From positions 62,001-126,000 of the forward strand of contig CANNAE010000004.1 of NCBI GenBank assembly GCA_947502505.1: 64,000 nucleotides of DNA. The letters are read 5' to 3'. This DNA is from an uncultured Planococcus sp. GTDB taxonomy: Bacteria; Bacillota; Bacilli; Bacillales_A; Planococcaceae. This document shows, one piece after another, positions 46,928 to 57,844 of the stretch (within the stretch, counting starts at the first letter, position 1; each line of letters begins with the position of its first letter). Made by a program: the position numbers and the translations under genes. Below the pieces are notes generated by a model that searched no databases, was not told where the DNA came from, and worked only from the letters and a program-made list of their open reading frames with translations.

Positions 46928-47118
46928 CCGTAACCCTCCTTCTACTGTGGTCTGCTTGATGATAGTATAAGTATCACTCATTATTGTACTGTATTATCCA
47001 GTAAACGAAAAGCCATAACGAATAATATTTGCCGTATTGTGACAAAATCGGTAAATTCGAAGGATTCAGTTGACGGCATCCACCAAGCAGTTAAAGTCCC
47101 ACAATTTTGTCGTTTATT

Positions 47119-48258
47119 CTAGCAGCCGACCAGCCGCGAGATGACCATGCGCTGCACTTCAGAAGTCCCTTCGCCGATCTCCAGGAGCTTGGCGTCGCGC
47201 ATATAGCGCTCGACTTCATATTCTTTCATATAGCCGTAGCCGCCATGAATCTGGATGGCCTCATCAGCCACTTCCATCGCCATTTCCGACGCGTATAGCT
47301 TAGCCATGGACGCTTCTTTCGTGAATGGGCGCCCTTGGTCTTTTAGCCATGCCGCTTTATAGACCATATTGCGTGCCAATTCGATTTTCATCGCCATGTC
47401 TGCGAGCTTGAACTGCGTCACTTGGAACTCCGACAAGGTTTTGCCGAATTGCTTGCGCTCTTTGGCATAGGCCAGAGCTTTATTGAACGCGCCTTGCGCG
47501 ATCCCGACTGCCATCGCTGCAATGCCGATGCGCCCGCCGTCAAGCGTCACGAGGAATTGCTTGAAGCCTTCGCCGCGTTTGCCGAGCAAGTTCTCTTTGG
47601 GCACGCGGACATTCTCGAGCACCAATTCAGTCGTGTTCGATGCGTTCAATCCCATCTTCTCGTAATTGTCGATGATCGTGAAGCCTTCTGCATCCGTCGG
47701 TACGATGATCGCGCTGATTTCTTTTTTCCCGTCATTCATCCCTGTAATGGCGGTAATTGCCAAATGTTTCGCGTGGCTTGCGTTCGTGATATATACTTTC
47801 GATCCATTGATTACCCAGTCGTCGCCGTCTTCCACTGCGCGGGTTTCCGTCCCCCCGGCGTCCGACCCGGCATTCGGTTCTGTCAGCCCGAATGCGCCGA
47901 ATGATTCTCCCGTACAGATCGGCGTCAAATATTTCTGTTTCTGCTCTTCTGTCCCGAACAAGCTCAGCGGGGCGCCGCCAAGTGAGATATGCGCAGAATA
48001 CGTGATGCCTGTCGATGCACAGACGCGGCTCAGTTCTTCCGTGACGATCGCAAAACTGGTGCTGTCCGCTCCAGCGCCTCCGTAAGCCTCATCAAACGGC
48101 AAGCCCATCATCCCCATGTCAGACAGCTGCTTGAATGCTTGTTTTGGAAACTCTTTCGTGCGGTCGCGTTCGACAGCGCCAGGTGCCACTACTTTATCGG
48201 CGAATTCCCGCATCGTTTTCTTGATCATTTGCTGTTCTTGTGTCAAATCGAAATTCAT
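47119..48258 (-). CDS. Acyl-CoA dehydrogenase
   Basis: FAD-dependent first step of beta-oxidation or related short-chain oxidation. 379 residues, single ACAD unit: ITYSAHISLGGAPLSLFGTEEQKQ, FGLTEPNAGSDAGGTETRA, VYITNASHA, IAAMAVGIAQGAFNKALAYAKERKQFGK, IQIHGGYGYMKEYEVERYMRDAKLLEIGEGTSEVQ. The substrate chain length is not decidable; butyryl-CoA-type is most similar. A cre-like site precedes it. Confidence 0.93.
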   Translation of the reverse strand: MNFDLTQEQQMIKKTMREFADKVVAPGAVERDRTKEFPKQAFKQLSDMGMMGLPFDEAYGGAGADSTSFAIVTEELSRVCASTGITYSAHISLGGAPLSLFGTEEQKQKYLTPICTGESFGAFGLTEPNAGSDAGGTETRAVEDGDDWVINGSKVYITNASHAKHLAITAITGMNDGKKEISAIIVPTDAEGFTIIDNYEKMGLNASNTTELVLENVRVPKENLLGKRGEGFKQFLVTLDGGRIGIAAMAVGIAQGAFNKALAYAKERKQFGKTLSEFQVTQFKLADMAMKIELARNMVYKAAWLKDQGRPFTKEASMAKLYASEMAMEVADEAIQIHGGYGYMKEYEVERYMRDAKLLEIGEGTSEVQRMVISRLVGC

Positions 48259-48278
48259 GTATTACATCCCCTTTGTTG

Positions 48279-48292
48279 TGAATACGCTTACA
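48279..48292 (-). promoter_or_regulatory. Candidate CcpA cre site of the acyl-CoA dehydrogenase gene
   Basis: The minus strand reads TGTAAGCGTATTCA, matching the cre consensus TGWAANCGNTNWCA except for one position, 21 nt before the start codon. Confidence 0.45.
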
Positions 48293-48409
48293 ATATTCAT
48301 TATATAGCTAAAATTCCGACACAAGCAAGGCATAACGGAAAGTTATTCCAATATCCTGTTGAACGCATCCACTCCATTCATTTTATGGATTGCCGCCAGC
48401 TCCGCAAAT

Positions 48410-48446
48410 AAAAAAATCCTTCCAGGCATATCGCCTAGAAGGATTG
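48410..48446 (-). terminator. Terminator of the dnaG-rpoD operon
   Basis: AATCCTTCTAGGC / GCCTGGAAGGATT imperfect 13-bp stem then seven T on the minus strand. Confidence 0.75.
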
Positions 48447-48454
48447 GTCCTTTG

Positions 48455-49609
48455 TTATTCCAAGAAGTCTTTCAAACGCTTGCTGCGCGATGGATGGCGC
48501 AGTTTGCGCAAGGCTTTCGCTTCGATTTGGCGGATGCGCTCGCGCGTCACGCCGAATACTTTGCCAACTTCCTCAAGCGTCCGCGTGCGGCCATCATCCA
48601 GGCCGAAACGCAAACGCAATACGTTTTCTTCTCTATCGGTCAATGTATCAAGCACATCTTCCAATTGCTCTTTCAATAATTCGTATGCTGCATGGTCGGA
48701 TGGCGATTGCGCATCGGAATCTTCGATGAAATCTCCCAAATGCGAATCGTCTTCCTCGCCGATCGGCGTTTCAAGCGACACCGGCTCTTGTGCGATTTTC
48801 AAGATTTCGCGCACTTTTTCCGGCAATAGGTCCATTTCTTCACCGATTTCTTCCGGCGACGGCTCGCGTCCAAGATCCTGCAATAGCTGGCGTTGCACGC
48901 GAATCAGTTTATTGATCGTCTCGACCATATGGACCGGGATACGGATGGTCCGTGCTTGGTCAGCGATGGCGCGCGTAATGGCCTGGCGAATCCACCATGT
49001 GGCGTAAGTACTGAATTTAAAGCCTTTGGAGTAGTCGAATTTCTCAACCGCTTTGATAAGCCCCATATTCCCTTCCTGGATCAAATCCAGGAACAGCATG
49101 CCGCGGCCTACATAGCGCTTGGCAATCGAGACGACGAGACGCAAGTTGGCTTCTGCCAAGCGTTTCTTCGCTTCCTCGTCGCCTTGTTCGATCAGTTTGG
49201 CAAGGCGTACTTCTTCCTCTGCCTTCAACAAGTCGACGCGCCCGATTTCCTTCAAATACATGCGGACAGGGTCGTTGATTTTGACGCCTGGCGGTACGCT
49301 CAAGTCGTTCAAGTCGAACTTCTCTTCCGTCGGTTTCATGAGACGGTCTAAATGTTCTTCATCGTCGCTCTTGCGTTCAAGTTCGATGCCATGCCCTTCC
49401 AATTGATCAATGAATTCCTCTACTTGGTCCGATTCCATTTCAAAAATAGCTAATTTATCGGCAATCTGTTCGTAGTTCAACTCTCCGGTTTTTTTCCCTT
49501 GCTCGATCAATTGTTTTTTTGCGTCTTCTACACTTGCTTCCGGGCCTTCAGCAGGCAACGGGATGCTGTTTGTTACGACTTCTGTTTGGCGTTCAGATTT
49601 CTCAGCCAT
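48455..49609 (-). CDS. rpoD: RNA polymerase primary sigma factor SigA
   Basis: 384 residues. Region 1.1-like N-terminus (acidic, about 1-120), region 1.2-2 ([51 protein letters not shown]), region 3 ([16 protein letters not shown]) and region 4 ([38 protein letters not shown]). Vegetative sigma factor. Downstream of dnaG; AAAGGAGG ribosome site. Confidence 0.98.
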   Translation of the reverse strand: MAEKSERQTEVVTNSIPLPAEGPEASVEDAKKQLIEQGKKTGELNYEQIADKLAIFEMESDQVEEFIDQLEGHGIELERKSDDEEHLDRLMKPTEEKFDLNDLSVPPGVKINDPVRMYLKEIGRVDLLKAEEEVRLAKLIEQGDEEAKKRLAEANLRLVVSIAKRYVGRGMLFLDLIQEGNMGLIKAVEKFDYSKGFKFSTYATWWIRQAITRAIADQARTIRIPVHMVETINKLIRVQRQLLQDLGREPSPEEIGEEMDLLPEKVREILKIAQEPVSLETPIGEEDDSHLGDFIEDSDAQSPSDHAAYELLKEQLEDVLDTLTDREENVLRLRFGLDDGRTRTLEEVGKVFGVTRERIRQIEAKALRKLRHPSRSKRLKDFLE

Positions 49610-49642
49610 ACAACTTCCTCCTTTAGAAAAAACCGGAATAAT

Positions 49643-51448
49643 CTACAATGATTTCCGTAAAGCAATCACTTCTTGTGCTAGAAGCAAAGCGCGCTTCAAA
49701 TCATGCTGTTTTTCCGCTTCTTTTGATTGCTGGATTTTTAAATTAATTTGTTGCTCGATGCGATGCTTGTTTAAATGCTTCAGGCAATCTTCGATCTCTT
49801 CTTCGGGATGATCGGGGTCTCTTTCAGCCAAGGCTGTCTCCATGACAAGCTTCCGGAGCTCCTGGTCTGTCAGGGTTTCCAGAAACTTATGGAAATCTGC
49901 CTTTTCCCATTCTTCATAAAACCCGAGAAGCTGGACATACAGCGCCTGGTATTCCTCGCTGATGAACGGAATGGTTTCCACTTCACGGGCAAGCTTGTCC
50001 ATTACGGCGGGGTCTGCGAGCGCATGTGCGAATAATAACCGCTCTGCACGGTGCAGCGACGTAATTTTCTTTTGCTCTCTTCTGGGGGCTGCCTGAACCG
50101 ATTCAGCTGCTTTTGGCCGGCTGCGTTCGATGCTGCGTGTTTCCAAGCGCCTGTACTGCTGCAATATGGCTTCTTCTGAAAGCTTCGTTTCGGCCGACAG
50201 CTGCTTAATATACAAATCCCTTTCAACAGGAGAGGATTTTCCAGCCAATAACTGGAGCACCTCCTGGATATATTGAAGGAGATCGTTTTCATATTGGAAA
50301 TTCTTGTGACGGCGCGCATGCATCATCGCAAAAGCGATAAAGGTTTGCGGCTTTTCGATAATGTGCTCCCGAAAAGCATCGGCACCGTTTTGGCGGACAT
50401 AATCATCGGGGTCCATGCCATTCGGCAACACCGCAATCCCGACTTTGAAATTCGCTTCCTCGAGCGGAACAGCCGCCCGTTTCGCTGCTTCCCATCCGGC
50501 ATCATCGCCATCGAAGCACACAACCACTTCCTGTGCAAAACGTTTCATCTGGCGGATATGCTGTGAAGTCAGCGAGGTCCCCATGGTAGCGAGCGCGTTG
50601 TCGATGCCAGCTTTGCCGGCAGCAATGACATCCATGAATCCTTCAAACAGGACAATTTTCCGGTTTTTCCGGATCGCGCCGCGTGCCAAATGGACGTTAT
50701 AGAGAACTTGGCTTTTTTGGAAGATCGGCGATTCCGGGCTGTTCATGTATTTCGCTTCCTGTTTCGACTGCTCAAGCACCCGTCCCGAAAAGGCGATCGC
50801 CTTGCCGTTTTCGTTCATGATCGGGAACATGATGCGGCCGCGGAACCGGTCAAACCAGCCATCGGACTTTTCACGTTTGATGGCTAGGCCGCTCGCTTCC
50901 AGTTGTTCATCGTCATACCCTTTTCTGCGCAGCGCCACTTCCATATAGTTCCATTCCGGAAGGGCCCAGCCGATGCGGTATTTTTCGATGATTTCCTGGG
51001 TAAAGCCTCGATTTTCCAAATAATCAAGTGCCGCTTGCCCTTCTTCTGTGTTCAGCAAAATATGATGGTACATATCAGCAGCGAATTCATGCATCAAAAT
51101 GAGCGGGTCGTCATTTCTTGCTTGCGCTGCCCCTTTGCCTTCGCTCGGCTGCACATCGATCTCGATCCCTGAGCGCTCGCCTAGTTTGGCCAGTGCTTCC
51201 TGGAAGTTGATATTTTCGATGTCCATTAAGAACGTGATGGCATTGCCGCCCGCTCCGCAGCCAAAGCAGTGGAAGATCTGTTTATCGGCCGTCACAGAAA
51301 AGGACGGTGTACTTTCCCCGTGGAACGGGCAGAGGCCAAACCAATTGCGGCCTCTTTTCGTCAATTGGACATACTCGCCCACGACATCCACAATATCCGC
51401 TTTGGAACGGATTTCTTCGATTACTTCTTCAGGAATTCGATTGGACAC
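49643..51448 (-). CDS. dnaG: DNA primase
   Basis: 601 residues, GTG start. Zinc ribbon GLCPFHGESTPSFSVTADK...HCFGCGAGG near 39-65, TOPRIM with VLFEGFMDVIAAGKAGIDNALATMGT and CFDGDDAGWEAAKRA, and a C-terminal helicase-interaction domain ending in a Gln/Lys/Glu-rich helical tail. Synthesises RNA primers for replication. First gene of the dnaG-rpoD pair. Confidence 0.97.
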   Translation of the reverse strand: MSNRIPEEVIEEIRSKADIVDVVGEYVQLTKRGRNWFGLCPFHGESTPSFSVTADKQIFHCFGCGAGGNAITFLMDIENINFQEALAKLGERSGIEIDVQPSEGKGAAQARNDDPLILMHEFAADMYHHILLNTEEGQAALDYLENRGFTQEIIEKYRIGWALPEWNYMEVALRRKGYDDEQLEASGLAIKREKSDGWFDRFRGRIMFPIMNENGKAIAFSGRVLEQSKQEAKYMNSPESPIFQKSQVLYNVHLARGAIRKNRKIVLFEGFMDVIAAGKAGIDNALATMGTSLTSQHIRQMKRFAQEVVVCFDGDDAGWEAAKRAAVPLEEANFKVGIAVLPNGMDPDDYVRQNGADAFREHIIEKPQTFIAFAMMHARRHKNFQYENDLLQYIQEVLQLLAGKSSPVERDLYIKQLSAETKLSEEAILQQYRRLETRSIERSRPKAAESVQAAPRREQKKITSLHRAERLLFAHALADPAVMDKLAREVETIPFISEEYQALYVQLLGFYEEWEKADFHKFLETLTDQELRKLVMETALAERDPDHPEEEIEDCLKHLNKHRIEQQINLKIQQSKEAEKQHDLKRALLLAQEVIALRKSL

Positions 51449-51642
51449 TTTATCACCATCTTTATTTGCTTACTTTACTTTATTCGTTGAAATCCAATGA
51501 AATCCTTCAAATTTCGACAAAAAGATGGGAAAGCTCATTATGTTATTAGTAAGCTTTAGCCACAATTCTTCATTATAAAACGTTTTTTTGTAAAAATCCA
51601 CAGAAAGGCGTAGAAAAAGGGTCTTTCCATTATACAAGCATA

Positions 51643-51668
51643 AGAAAAACCGCCCTGACAGGCGGAGT
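51643..51668 (-). terminator. Terminator after the yqfL-like gene
   Basis: CCGCC-TGTCAG-GGCGG short stem then TTTTTC on the minus strand. Confidence 0.6.
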
Positions 51669-51672
51669 CTTC

Positions 51673-52482
51673 TTACTGTTTCTGGAGTTTGCCAAGGATT
51701 AAATTAGCCGTTTCCTCAACGGCGCGGTTTGTGACATCGAGTGTCTCGCAGCCGATGCGGTCGACCACTTTGCGGAAATGGACGATTTCTTCGTGGATGC
51801 GGTCCAATTTCGCATAATTGGCATCATCATTCAAACCGAGCGCGATCAAGCGTTCTTTCCGGATATTGTTGAGCTTCTCCGGCGAGATGACCAATCCGAA
51901 GCATTTCTTGGGATCCACATCGAATAGTTCATCCGGCGGGTCCACTTCAGGCACTAACGGGACGTTGGCGACTTTCAAGCGTTTATGGGCCAAGTATTGC
52001 GATAGCGGGGTTTTTGAGGTTCTCGACACTCCGACCAAGACGATGTCCGCAAGCAAAATGCCGCGCGGGTCGCGCCCGTCATCGTACTTGACCGCAAATT
52101 CGATCGCCTCGACTTTTTTGAAATAATCGTCGTCGAGCTTACGGACGAGCCCGGCTTCTCCGATCGGCGCCGAATGCAGCTCTTCTTCGAGCGCATCGAG
52201 CAATGGCCCCATCAAGTCGATGGCTTTGATGCTGTGGCGGGCCGTTTCGCGTTCGACGAAATGGCGCAGCTCTTTCGACACGAGCGTATAGACGATCACT
52301 GCCCGCTGCCCCTCTGCCAGTTTAATGATTTCCTGCAAGTGATCGATGGAATCGATATAGGGAAAGCGCTTCAAGACAGCATTTTGTTCCGTGTTCAAAT
52401 ATTGGCTGATGGCCGCTTTTGCGACAAGCTCCCCGGTTTCGCCCACCGAATCGGAGACGATAAAAACACGCAATAAACTCAT
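51673..52482 (-). CDS. Pyruvate, phosphate dikinase regulatory protein (YqfL-like)
   Basis: 269 residues from ATG 52482 (GAGGTG upstream). Family motifs FIVSDSVGETGELVAKA at the start and the P-loop-like GVSRTSKTPLSQYLAHK near 155-171. Bifunctional ADP-dependent kinase/phosphorylase for PPDK or PEP synthetase in other bacteria; the B. subtilis homologue works with CcpN in gluconeogenic control. 11 nt after the ccpN stop. Confidence 0.92.
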   Translation of the reverse strand: MSLLRVFIVSDSVGETGELVAKAAISQYLNTEQNAVLKRFPYIDSIDHLQEIIKLAEGQRAVIVYTLVSKELRHFVERETARHSIKAIDLMGPLLDALEEELHSAPIGEAGLVRKLDDDYFKKVEAIEFAVKYDDGRDPRGILLADIVLVGVSRTSKTPLSQYLAHKRLKVANVPLVPEVDPPDELFDVDPKKCFGLVISPEKLNNIRKERLIALGLNDDANYAKLDRIHEEIVHFRKVVDRIGCETLDVTNRAVEETANLILGKLQKQ

Positions 52483-52492
52483 ATTCTGCACC

Positions 52493-53131
52493 TCACAGTT
52501 CGTGGTTTTCCGAAAGGGATAAAAATGCCCGCGTGATATTGGTCTTTGTCAGCCTGCCGACGACTTTAAACCCTTCCGGTTGTTCTTCGACGACCGGCAA
52601 TGCGTCGATTTGCTGGTTGATCAGCCGGTTTGCAGCCTGTATGAGCGAATCATTGCGCAAACAATAAGTAATATTCGGCATGCGCGTCATGATGATATGT
52701 ACAGGAATTGCATTCAAGTCCTGATTGCCAAGGCTCGTGCGCAGTAAATCTTTACGCGACAGGACACCTGCGAGGCAGGATTTTTTATCCACAACAAAAA
52801 GCGTCCCGACGTCATCCAGAAACATCTGGCTGATGGCATCGTATACGCTGACATCTTCCCTGACTACGACAGGGATCGACTGGAAATCCTTCACTTTCAT
52901 ATTGTTCATCGTATCGGTAATATCCTGGCCTGGTTTCTTGCCAGAATAAAAATAGCCGACACGCGGCCTGGCATCCAAAAAGCCAGCCATCGTCAAAATC
53001 GCCAAGTCCGGCCTGAGCGTGGCACGTGTCAAATTCAGACGGTCTGCGATTTGCTCGCCTGTAATCGGGCCATTGCCTTTGACGATCTGTAATATTTCCT
53101 CTTGCCGCTTATTGAGTTCGATTGGACTCAC
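52493..53131 (-). CDS. ccpN: Transcriptional regulator CcpN (HTH and CBS domains)
   Basis: 212 residues: N-terminal winged HTH (NKRQEEILQIVKGNGPITGEQIADRLNLTRATLRPDLAILTMAGFL), two CBS domains (about 80-205). In B. subtilis CcpN represses gapB and pckA during glycolysis. GTG start. Operon with the YqfL-like gene; divergent from glyS. Confidence 0.92.
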   Translation of the reverse strand: MSPIELNKRQEEILQIVKGNGPITGEQIADRLNLTRATLRPDLAILTMAGFLDARPRVGYFYSGKKPGQDITDTMNNMKVKDFQSIPVVVREDVSVYDAISQMFLDDVGTLFVVDKKSCLAGVLSRKDLLRTSLGNQDLNAIPVHIIMTRMPNITYCLRNDSLIQAANRLINQQIDALPVVEEQPEGFKVVGRLTKTNITRAFLSLSENHEL

Positions 53132-53224
53132 CGCCTCAAATTCAAATATGTTATACTCAATATCGATTATTATATACTATTACATGCTATATTGCGAAGA
53201 AAAGATTGCCGTGATACAATAATC

Positions 53225-53425
53225 GGGAATCAAATAATGGCATTGAGGGATCGATAAGTACCGCGCATGAAGCGAGCAGGGATGGTGAAAGCCTGCGACT
53301 GCGGGAAACGGCAATCCGGAGCCATAGGCAAGCAAGAGGGCTGGAGTTTCAGCCAATCGAGGTGGAACCGCGGGTAACGTACTCGTCCTCGGACATTAGT
53401 CCGTGGCGTGTGCGATTTTTTTATT
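53225..53425 (+). ncRNA. T-box leader of glyS
   Basis: Stem I with the distal AGGGATGGTGAAAGCC block, specifier region GAAACGGCAATCC with Gly codon GGC at 53310-53312, the T-box GGTGGAACCGCGGG (53361-53374), and a terminator (GGAC..GTCC stem extended, T-run at 53417-53423). Uncharged tRNA-Gly pairing should allow readthrough to glyS. Confidence 0.93.
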
Positions 53426-53442
53426 TTATGGAGGTAATGAAG

Positions 53443-54819
53443 ATGTCAATGGAAAAAGTAGTATCATTAGCCAAACACCGGGGATTCGTCTTTCCGGGCT
53501 CAGAAATTTATGGCGGCCTTGCCAACACATGGGATTATGGCCCACTCGGCATTGAGCTGAAAAACAATATCAAAAAAGCATGGTGGAAAAAATTCGTCCA
53601 GGAGTCTGTCCATAACGTCGGCTTGGATGCAGCCATCTTGATGAACCCGAAAACATGGGAAGCATCCGGCCATCTTGGCAACTTCAACGACCCAATGATC
53701 GATTGCAAATCCTGCAAATCGCGCCACCGTGCAGATAAACTCATCGAAAATGCATTGGATGAAAAAGGCATCGAGCTGATCGTCGACGGATTGTCGTTCG
53801 ACCGAATGAAAGAACTGATCGACGAGCACGAAATCACATGCCCGACTTGCGGCAAAGCCGATTTCACCGAGATCCGCCAGTTCAACTTGATGTTCAAGAC
53901 GTTCCAAGGCGTTACCGAGTCTTCTACCAACGAAGTTTACTTGCGCCCGGAAACGGCACAAGGGATCTTCGTCAACTATAAAAACGTCCAGCGCTCGATG
54001 CGCAAGAAAATGCCTTTCGGGATTGCCCAGATTGGCAAGAGCTTCCGCAACGAAATCACGCCAGGGAACTTCACGTTCCGCACACGTGAATTCGAACAAA
54101 TGGAACTTGAATTTTTCTGCAAACCAGGCGAAGACCTTGAATGGTACGCGTACTGGCGCGATTTCTGCAAAAACTGGCTGCTTGGGCTGAACATGAGCGA
54201 AAGCAATATGCGCCTGCGCGAGCACGATGCCGATGAATTGTCCCATTACTCGAACGCGACGGTCGATATCGAATACAAATTCCCGTTCGGCTGGGGCGAA
54301 CTATGGGGCATCGCTGACCGTACCGATTTCGACTTGAAGCGCCATATGGAATATTCGGGCGAAGACTTCAACTATATCGACCCGCAGACAAATGAACGCT
54401 ACGTGCCGTATTGCATCGAGCCATCCCTCGGCGCAGACCGCGTGACACTCGCTTTCCTCGTGGATGCATTCCAAGAAGAAGCATTGGACAATGACGATAC
54501 ACGCACGGTCTTGAAGTTCCACCCGGCACTTGCACCGTACAAAGCAGCGGTATTGCCTTTGTCGAAAAAACTTTCCGAAGGCGCGACGGAAGTATTCGCT
54601 GACCTCGCGAAGCATTTCATGGTCGATTACGATGAATCCCAATCGATCGGTAAACGTTACCGCCGCCAGGATGAAATCGGCACGCCATTCTGCATCACCT
54701 ACGATTTCGACTCGGTCGAAGACGGTGAAGTAACCGTTCGCCACCGCGATTCCATGGAACAAGTCCGCATGCCGATCAAAGACGTGCAAGCTTATATCGA
54801 ACAACATATCCAATTCTAA
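53443..54819 (+). CDS. glyS: Glycine--tRNA ligase (single-chain)
   Basis: 458 residues from ATG 53443 (GGAGGT 7 nt upstream); an upstream frame in the T-box is not coding. Class II motifs: [22 protein letters not shown], a zinc-like insert (CKSC..., CPTCGKADF), [25 protein letters not shown] (motif 2 area), [33 protein letters not shown] (motif 3). Alpha2 staphylococcal/eukaryotic-type enzyme, unlike the GlyQS of B. subtilis. Confidence 0.96.
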   Translation: MSMEKVVSLAKHRGFVFPGSEIYGGLANTWDYGPLGIELKNNIKKAWWKKFVQESVHNVGLDAAILMNPKTWEASGHLGNFNDPMIDCKSCKSRHRADKLIENALDEKGIELIVDGLSFDRMKELIDEHEITCPTCGKADFTEIRQFNLMFKTFQGVTESSTNEVYLRPETAQGIFVNYKNVQRSMRKKMPFGIAQIGKSFRNEITPGNFTFRTREFEQMELEFFCKPGEDLEWYAYWRDFCKNWLLGLNMSESNMRLREHDADELSHYSNATVDIEYKFPFGWGELWGIADRTDFDLKRHMEYSGEDFNYIDPQTNERYVPYCIEPSLGADRVTLAFLVDAFQEEALDNDDTRTVLKFHPALAPYKAAVLPLSKKLSEGATEVFADLAKHFMVDYDESQSIGKRYRRQDEIGTPFCITYDFDSVEDGEVTVRHRDSMEQVRMPIKDVQAYIEQHIQF

Positions 54820-54821
54820 TA

Positions 54822-54866
54822 AAAAGAGACATCCCGAGGCTAGTCGCCTTCCGGGATGTCTTTTTT
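54822..54866. terminator. Bidirectional terminator; contains the recO stop codon
   Basis: AGACATCCCG / CGGGATGTCT 10-bp stem with a 15-nt loop holding the recO stop (54840-54842). A-run on the left, T-run on the right. Shared by glyS (+) and recO (-). Confidence 0.85.
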
Positions 54867-55625
54867 TGGTTCTGGAAAAAATTCAGGTGTTCGTTCAAGC
54901 TGCTCAAGGAAAGAGCGAGACTTCAGCCGGATGCCCGCCTGTTCCTCGTAAATCGTGCGGACAATCTGCTTGAGCAAAGTCTTGGATTCTTTCTTTAAGG
55001 TCAGGGCCCCGACGCGTTCGATCGGCACGAAATAAAACGTGCGGATCAATTTCACAAGCGCCGGGCTCAAACGGATGATGTAGCGGTCAAGATGGAAGCA
55101 GCGATGGCACAGGAAGCCCAGCTCCTGGAATGAGAAAGCAAATTCCCCTTCTGTGGCCCCGCAATTGGCACATTCATGCAAGGTCGGTGTCAGGCCTGCC
55201 ACGCGCAGCATTTTCCATTCGACAAACAAGGTGATCGCTTCCGGGTCATAACCGTCTGCAATCGCATGAAGCGCTTGATACAGCATGTCGTAGATGGCCG
55301 GCTGCGGCTCGTCTTGTTCGGTCAGCCGGTCGACAAGTTCAGTAACATAGCTCGCATAAGCAGTAGCCATGATGTCTTCGCGGATATGGCGCAGCGATTC
55401 CAATTGGTCGCCCGCCTGCAATGTGCCCATGCCGCGGCCTTTGTAGATCGAAAAGACGCCGTGTGTGAACGGCTGGGTGATCGCTGCTAAGCGGCTGGCG
55501 GGCTTTTTCGCACCGCGCGCCATGCATGTGATCTTCCCTGCCTCTTTTGTGAACAAAGTGACGATTTTATTGTTTTCGCCATAGGGGCGTGTACGGATAA
55601 CAATGGCTTCGAGTTGGTTCTGCAT
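54840..55625 (-). CDS. recO: DNA repair protein RecO
   Basis: 261 residues. N-terminal OB fold (AIVIRTRPYGENNKIVTLFTKEAGK), helical centre and a C4 zinc site (CANCGATEGEFAFSFQELGFLCHRC). Loads RecA onto SSB-coated DNA with RecF/RecR. Downstream of era on the same strand. The coding end overlaps the terminator hairpin. Confidence 0.95.
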   Translation of the reverse strand: MQNQLEAIVIRTRPYGENNKIVTLFTKEAGKITCMARGAKKPASRLAAITQPFTHGVFSIYKGRGMGTLQAGDQLESLRHIREDIMATAYASYVTELVDRLTEQDEPQPAIYDMLYQALHAIADGYDPEAITLFVEWKMLRVAGLTPTLHECANCGATEGEFAFSFQELGFLCHRCFHLDRYIIRLSPALVKLIRTFYFVPIERVGALTLKKESKTLLKQIVRTIYEEQAGIRLKSRSFLEQLERTPEFFPEPKKDIPEGD

Positions 55626-55637
55626 GAGCCAGGCTCC

Positions 55638-56958
<1,321 letters not shown>

Positions 56959-57000
56959 TCACTTTTCTAAATTCACAATAGCATCCCATTGCCCAATTGA

Positions 57001-57360
57001 TTAAAACCATTTCGGCAAAAAGATCAGTAAACCGATTATAGCACTTGTCACAGCAAATACCAAAACCGCTCCTGCTGCCATGTCCTTTGCCTGCTTTGCC
57101 AATGGGTGGCGTTCTTCGGTTACAAGGTCCACAGTCCGCTCCAAAGCAGAATTGACCAGTTCCAGCGCCAACATGCCGCCAATCAGCACAATTACGAGCA
57201 TCCATTCCATGCGGCCAAGGCCGGTCAGGACTCCGGCAAGCACTACGATCACTGCTGCTAGCATATGCACTTGCATATTTTGTTCCCGTTTTAATGAAGT
57301 GCCAATCCCTTGCGCAGCAAAACGGAACGAAGCAAAAAACCTAGTCAGTTTCATGCGCAT
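57001..57360 (-). CDS. dgkA: Diacylglycerol kinase family protein
   Basis: 119 residues (ATG 57360 or 57354; both overlap the ybeY end). Three membrane helices and the family motif ELVNSALERTVDLVT (NSxxE), HPLAKQAKDMAAGAVL. In Bacillales this locus encodes undecaprenol kinase, and that activity is likely. The frame is open upstream to 57441 without support. Confidence 0.88.
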   Translation of the reverse strand: MRMKLTRFFASFRFAAQGIGTSLKREQNMQVHMLAAVIVVLAGVLTGLGRMEWMLVIVLIGGMLALELVNSALERTVDLVTEERHPLAKQAKDMAAGAVLVFAVTSAIIGLLIFLPKWF

Positions 57361-57823
57361 CACGCGTAACACCAAGGGAAGCCAATATTTCTTCTTGCCT
57401 GCCGAACATTTTCTTCTCCTCTTGCTCATCCATATGGTCATAACCTAGCAAATGCAAGAAGCCATGCACAGCCAAAAAGCCAAGCTCCCGTTCAAAGCTA
57501 TGCCCGTATTCCTCTGCCTGGAGCTTAGTGCGCTCTACCGAGATGATGATGTCTCCAAGTAAACGGGGCCCTGTTTCACCGATAATTGCCACTTCCTCTT
57601 CCCCTTGTTCTTCCATTGAAAAAGAGATGACATCCGTCGGTTGATCTTTGTCGCGGTACTCGCGGTTGATCGCGCGAATCGATTCGTCATCAGTAAAAGT
57701 GACCGATACTTCCGCTTCCCCCGTCTTTTCCTGTTGGGCTGCATGTTCTAGCACTTTGCTGACAAAGGCAAGCGCCTTGTCACCTAATTGTTCGGTTTCG
57801 TCTATATAGTCAATGGTCAGCAT
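57341..57823 (-). CDS. ybeY: Endoribonuclease YbeY
   Basis: 160 residues. Zinc motif HGFLHLLGYDH (HxxxHxxxxxH) near 132-142, upstream LLGDIIIS. Needed for 16S rRNA 3' processing and quality control. GAGGAGG upstream of ATG 57823; 20-nt overlap with dgkA. Confidence 0.95.
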   Translation of the reverse strand: MLTIDYIDETEQLGDKALAFVSKVLEHAAQQEKTGEAEVSVTFTDDESIRAINREYRDKDQPTDVISFSMEEQGEEEVAIIGETGPRLLGDIIISVERTKLQAEEYGHSFERELGFLAVHGFLHLLGYDHMDEQEEKKMFGRQEEILASLGVTRDAHETD

Positions 57824-57844
57824 CGCTTTTCCTCCTCTGGTGAA

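Noticed and set aside
53362-53442. GTG-started N-terminal extension of glyS
   Set aside because: It lies within the T-box and antiterminator region and lacks similarity to GlyRS; the ATG with GGAGGT at 53443 fits.
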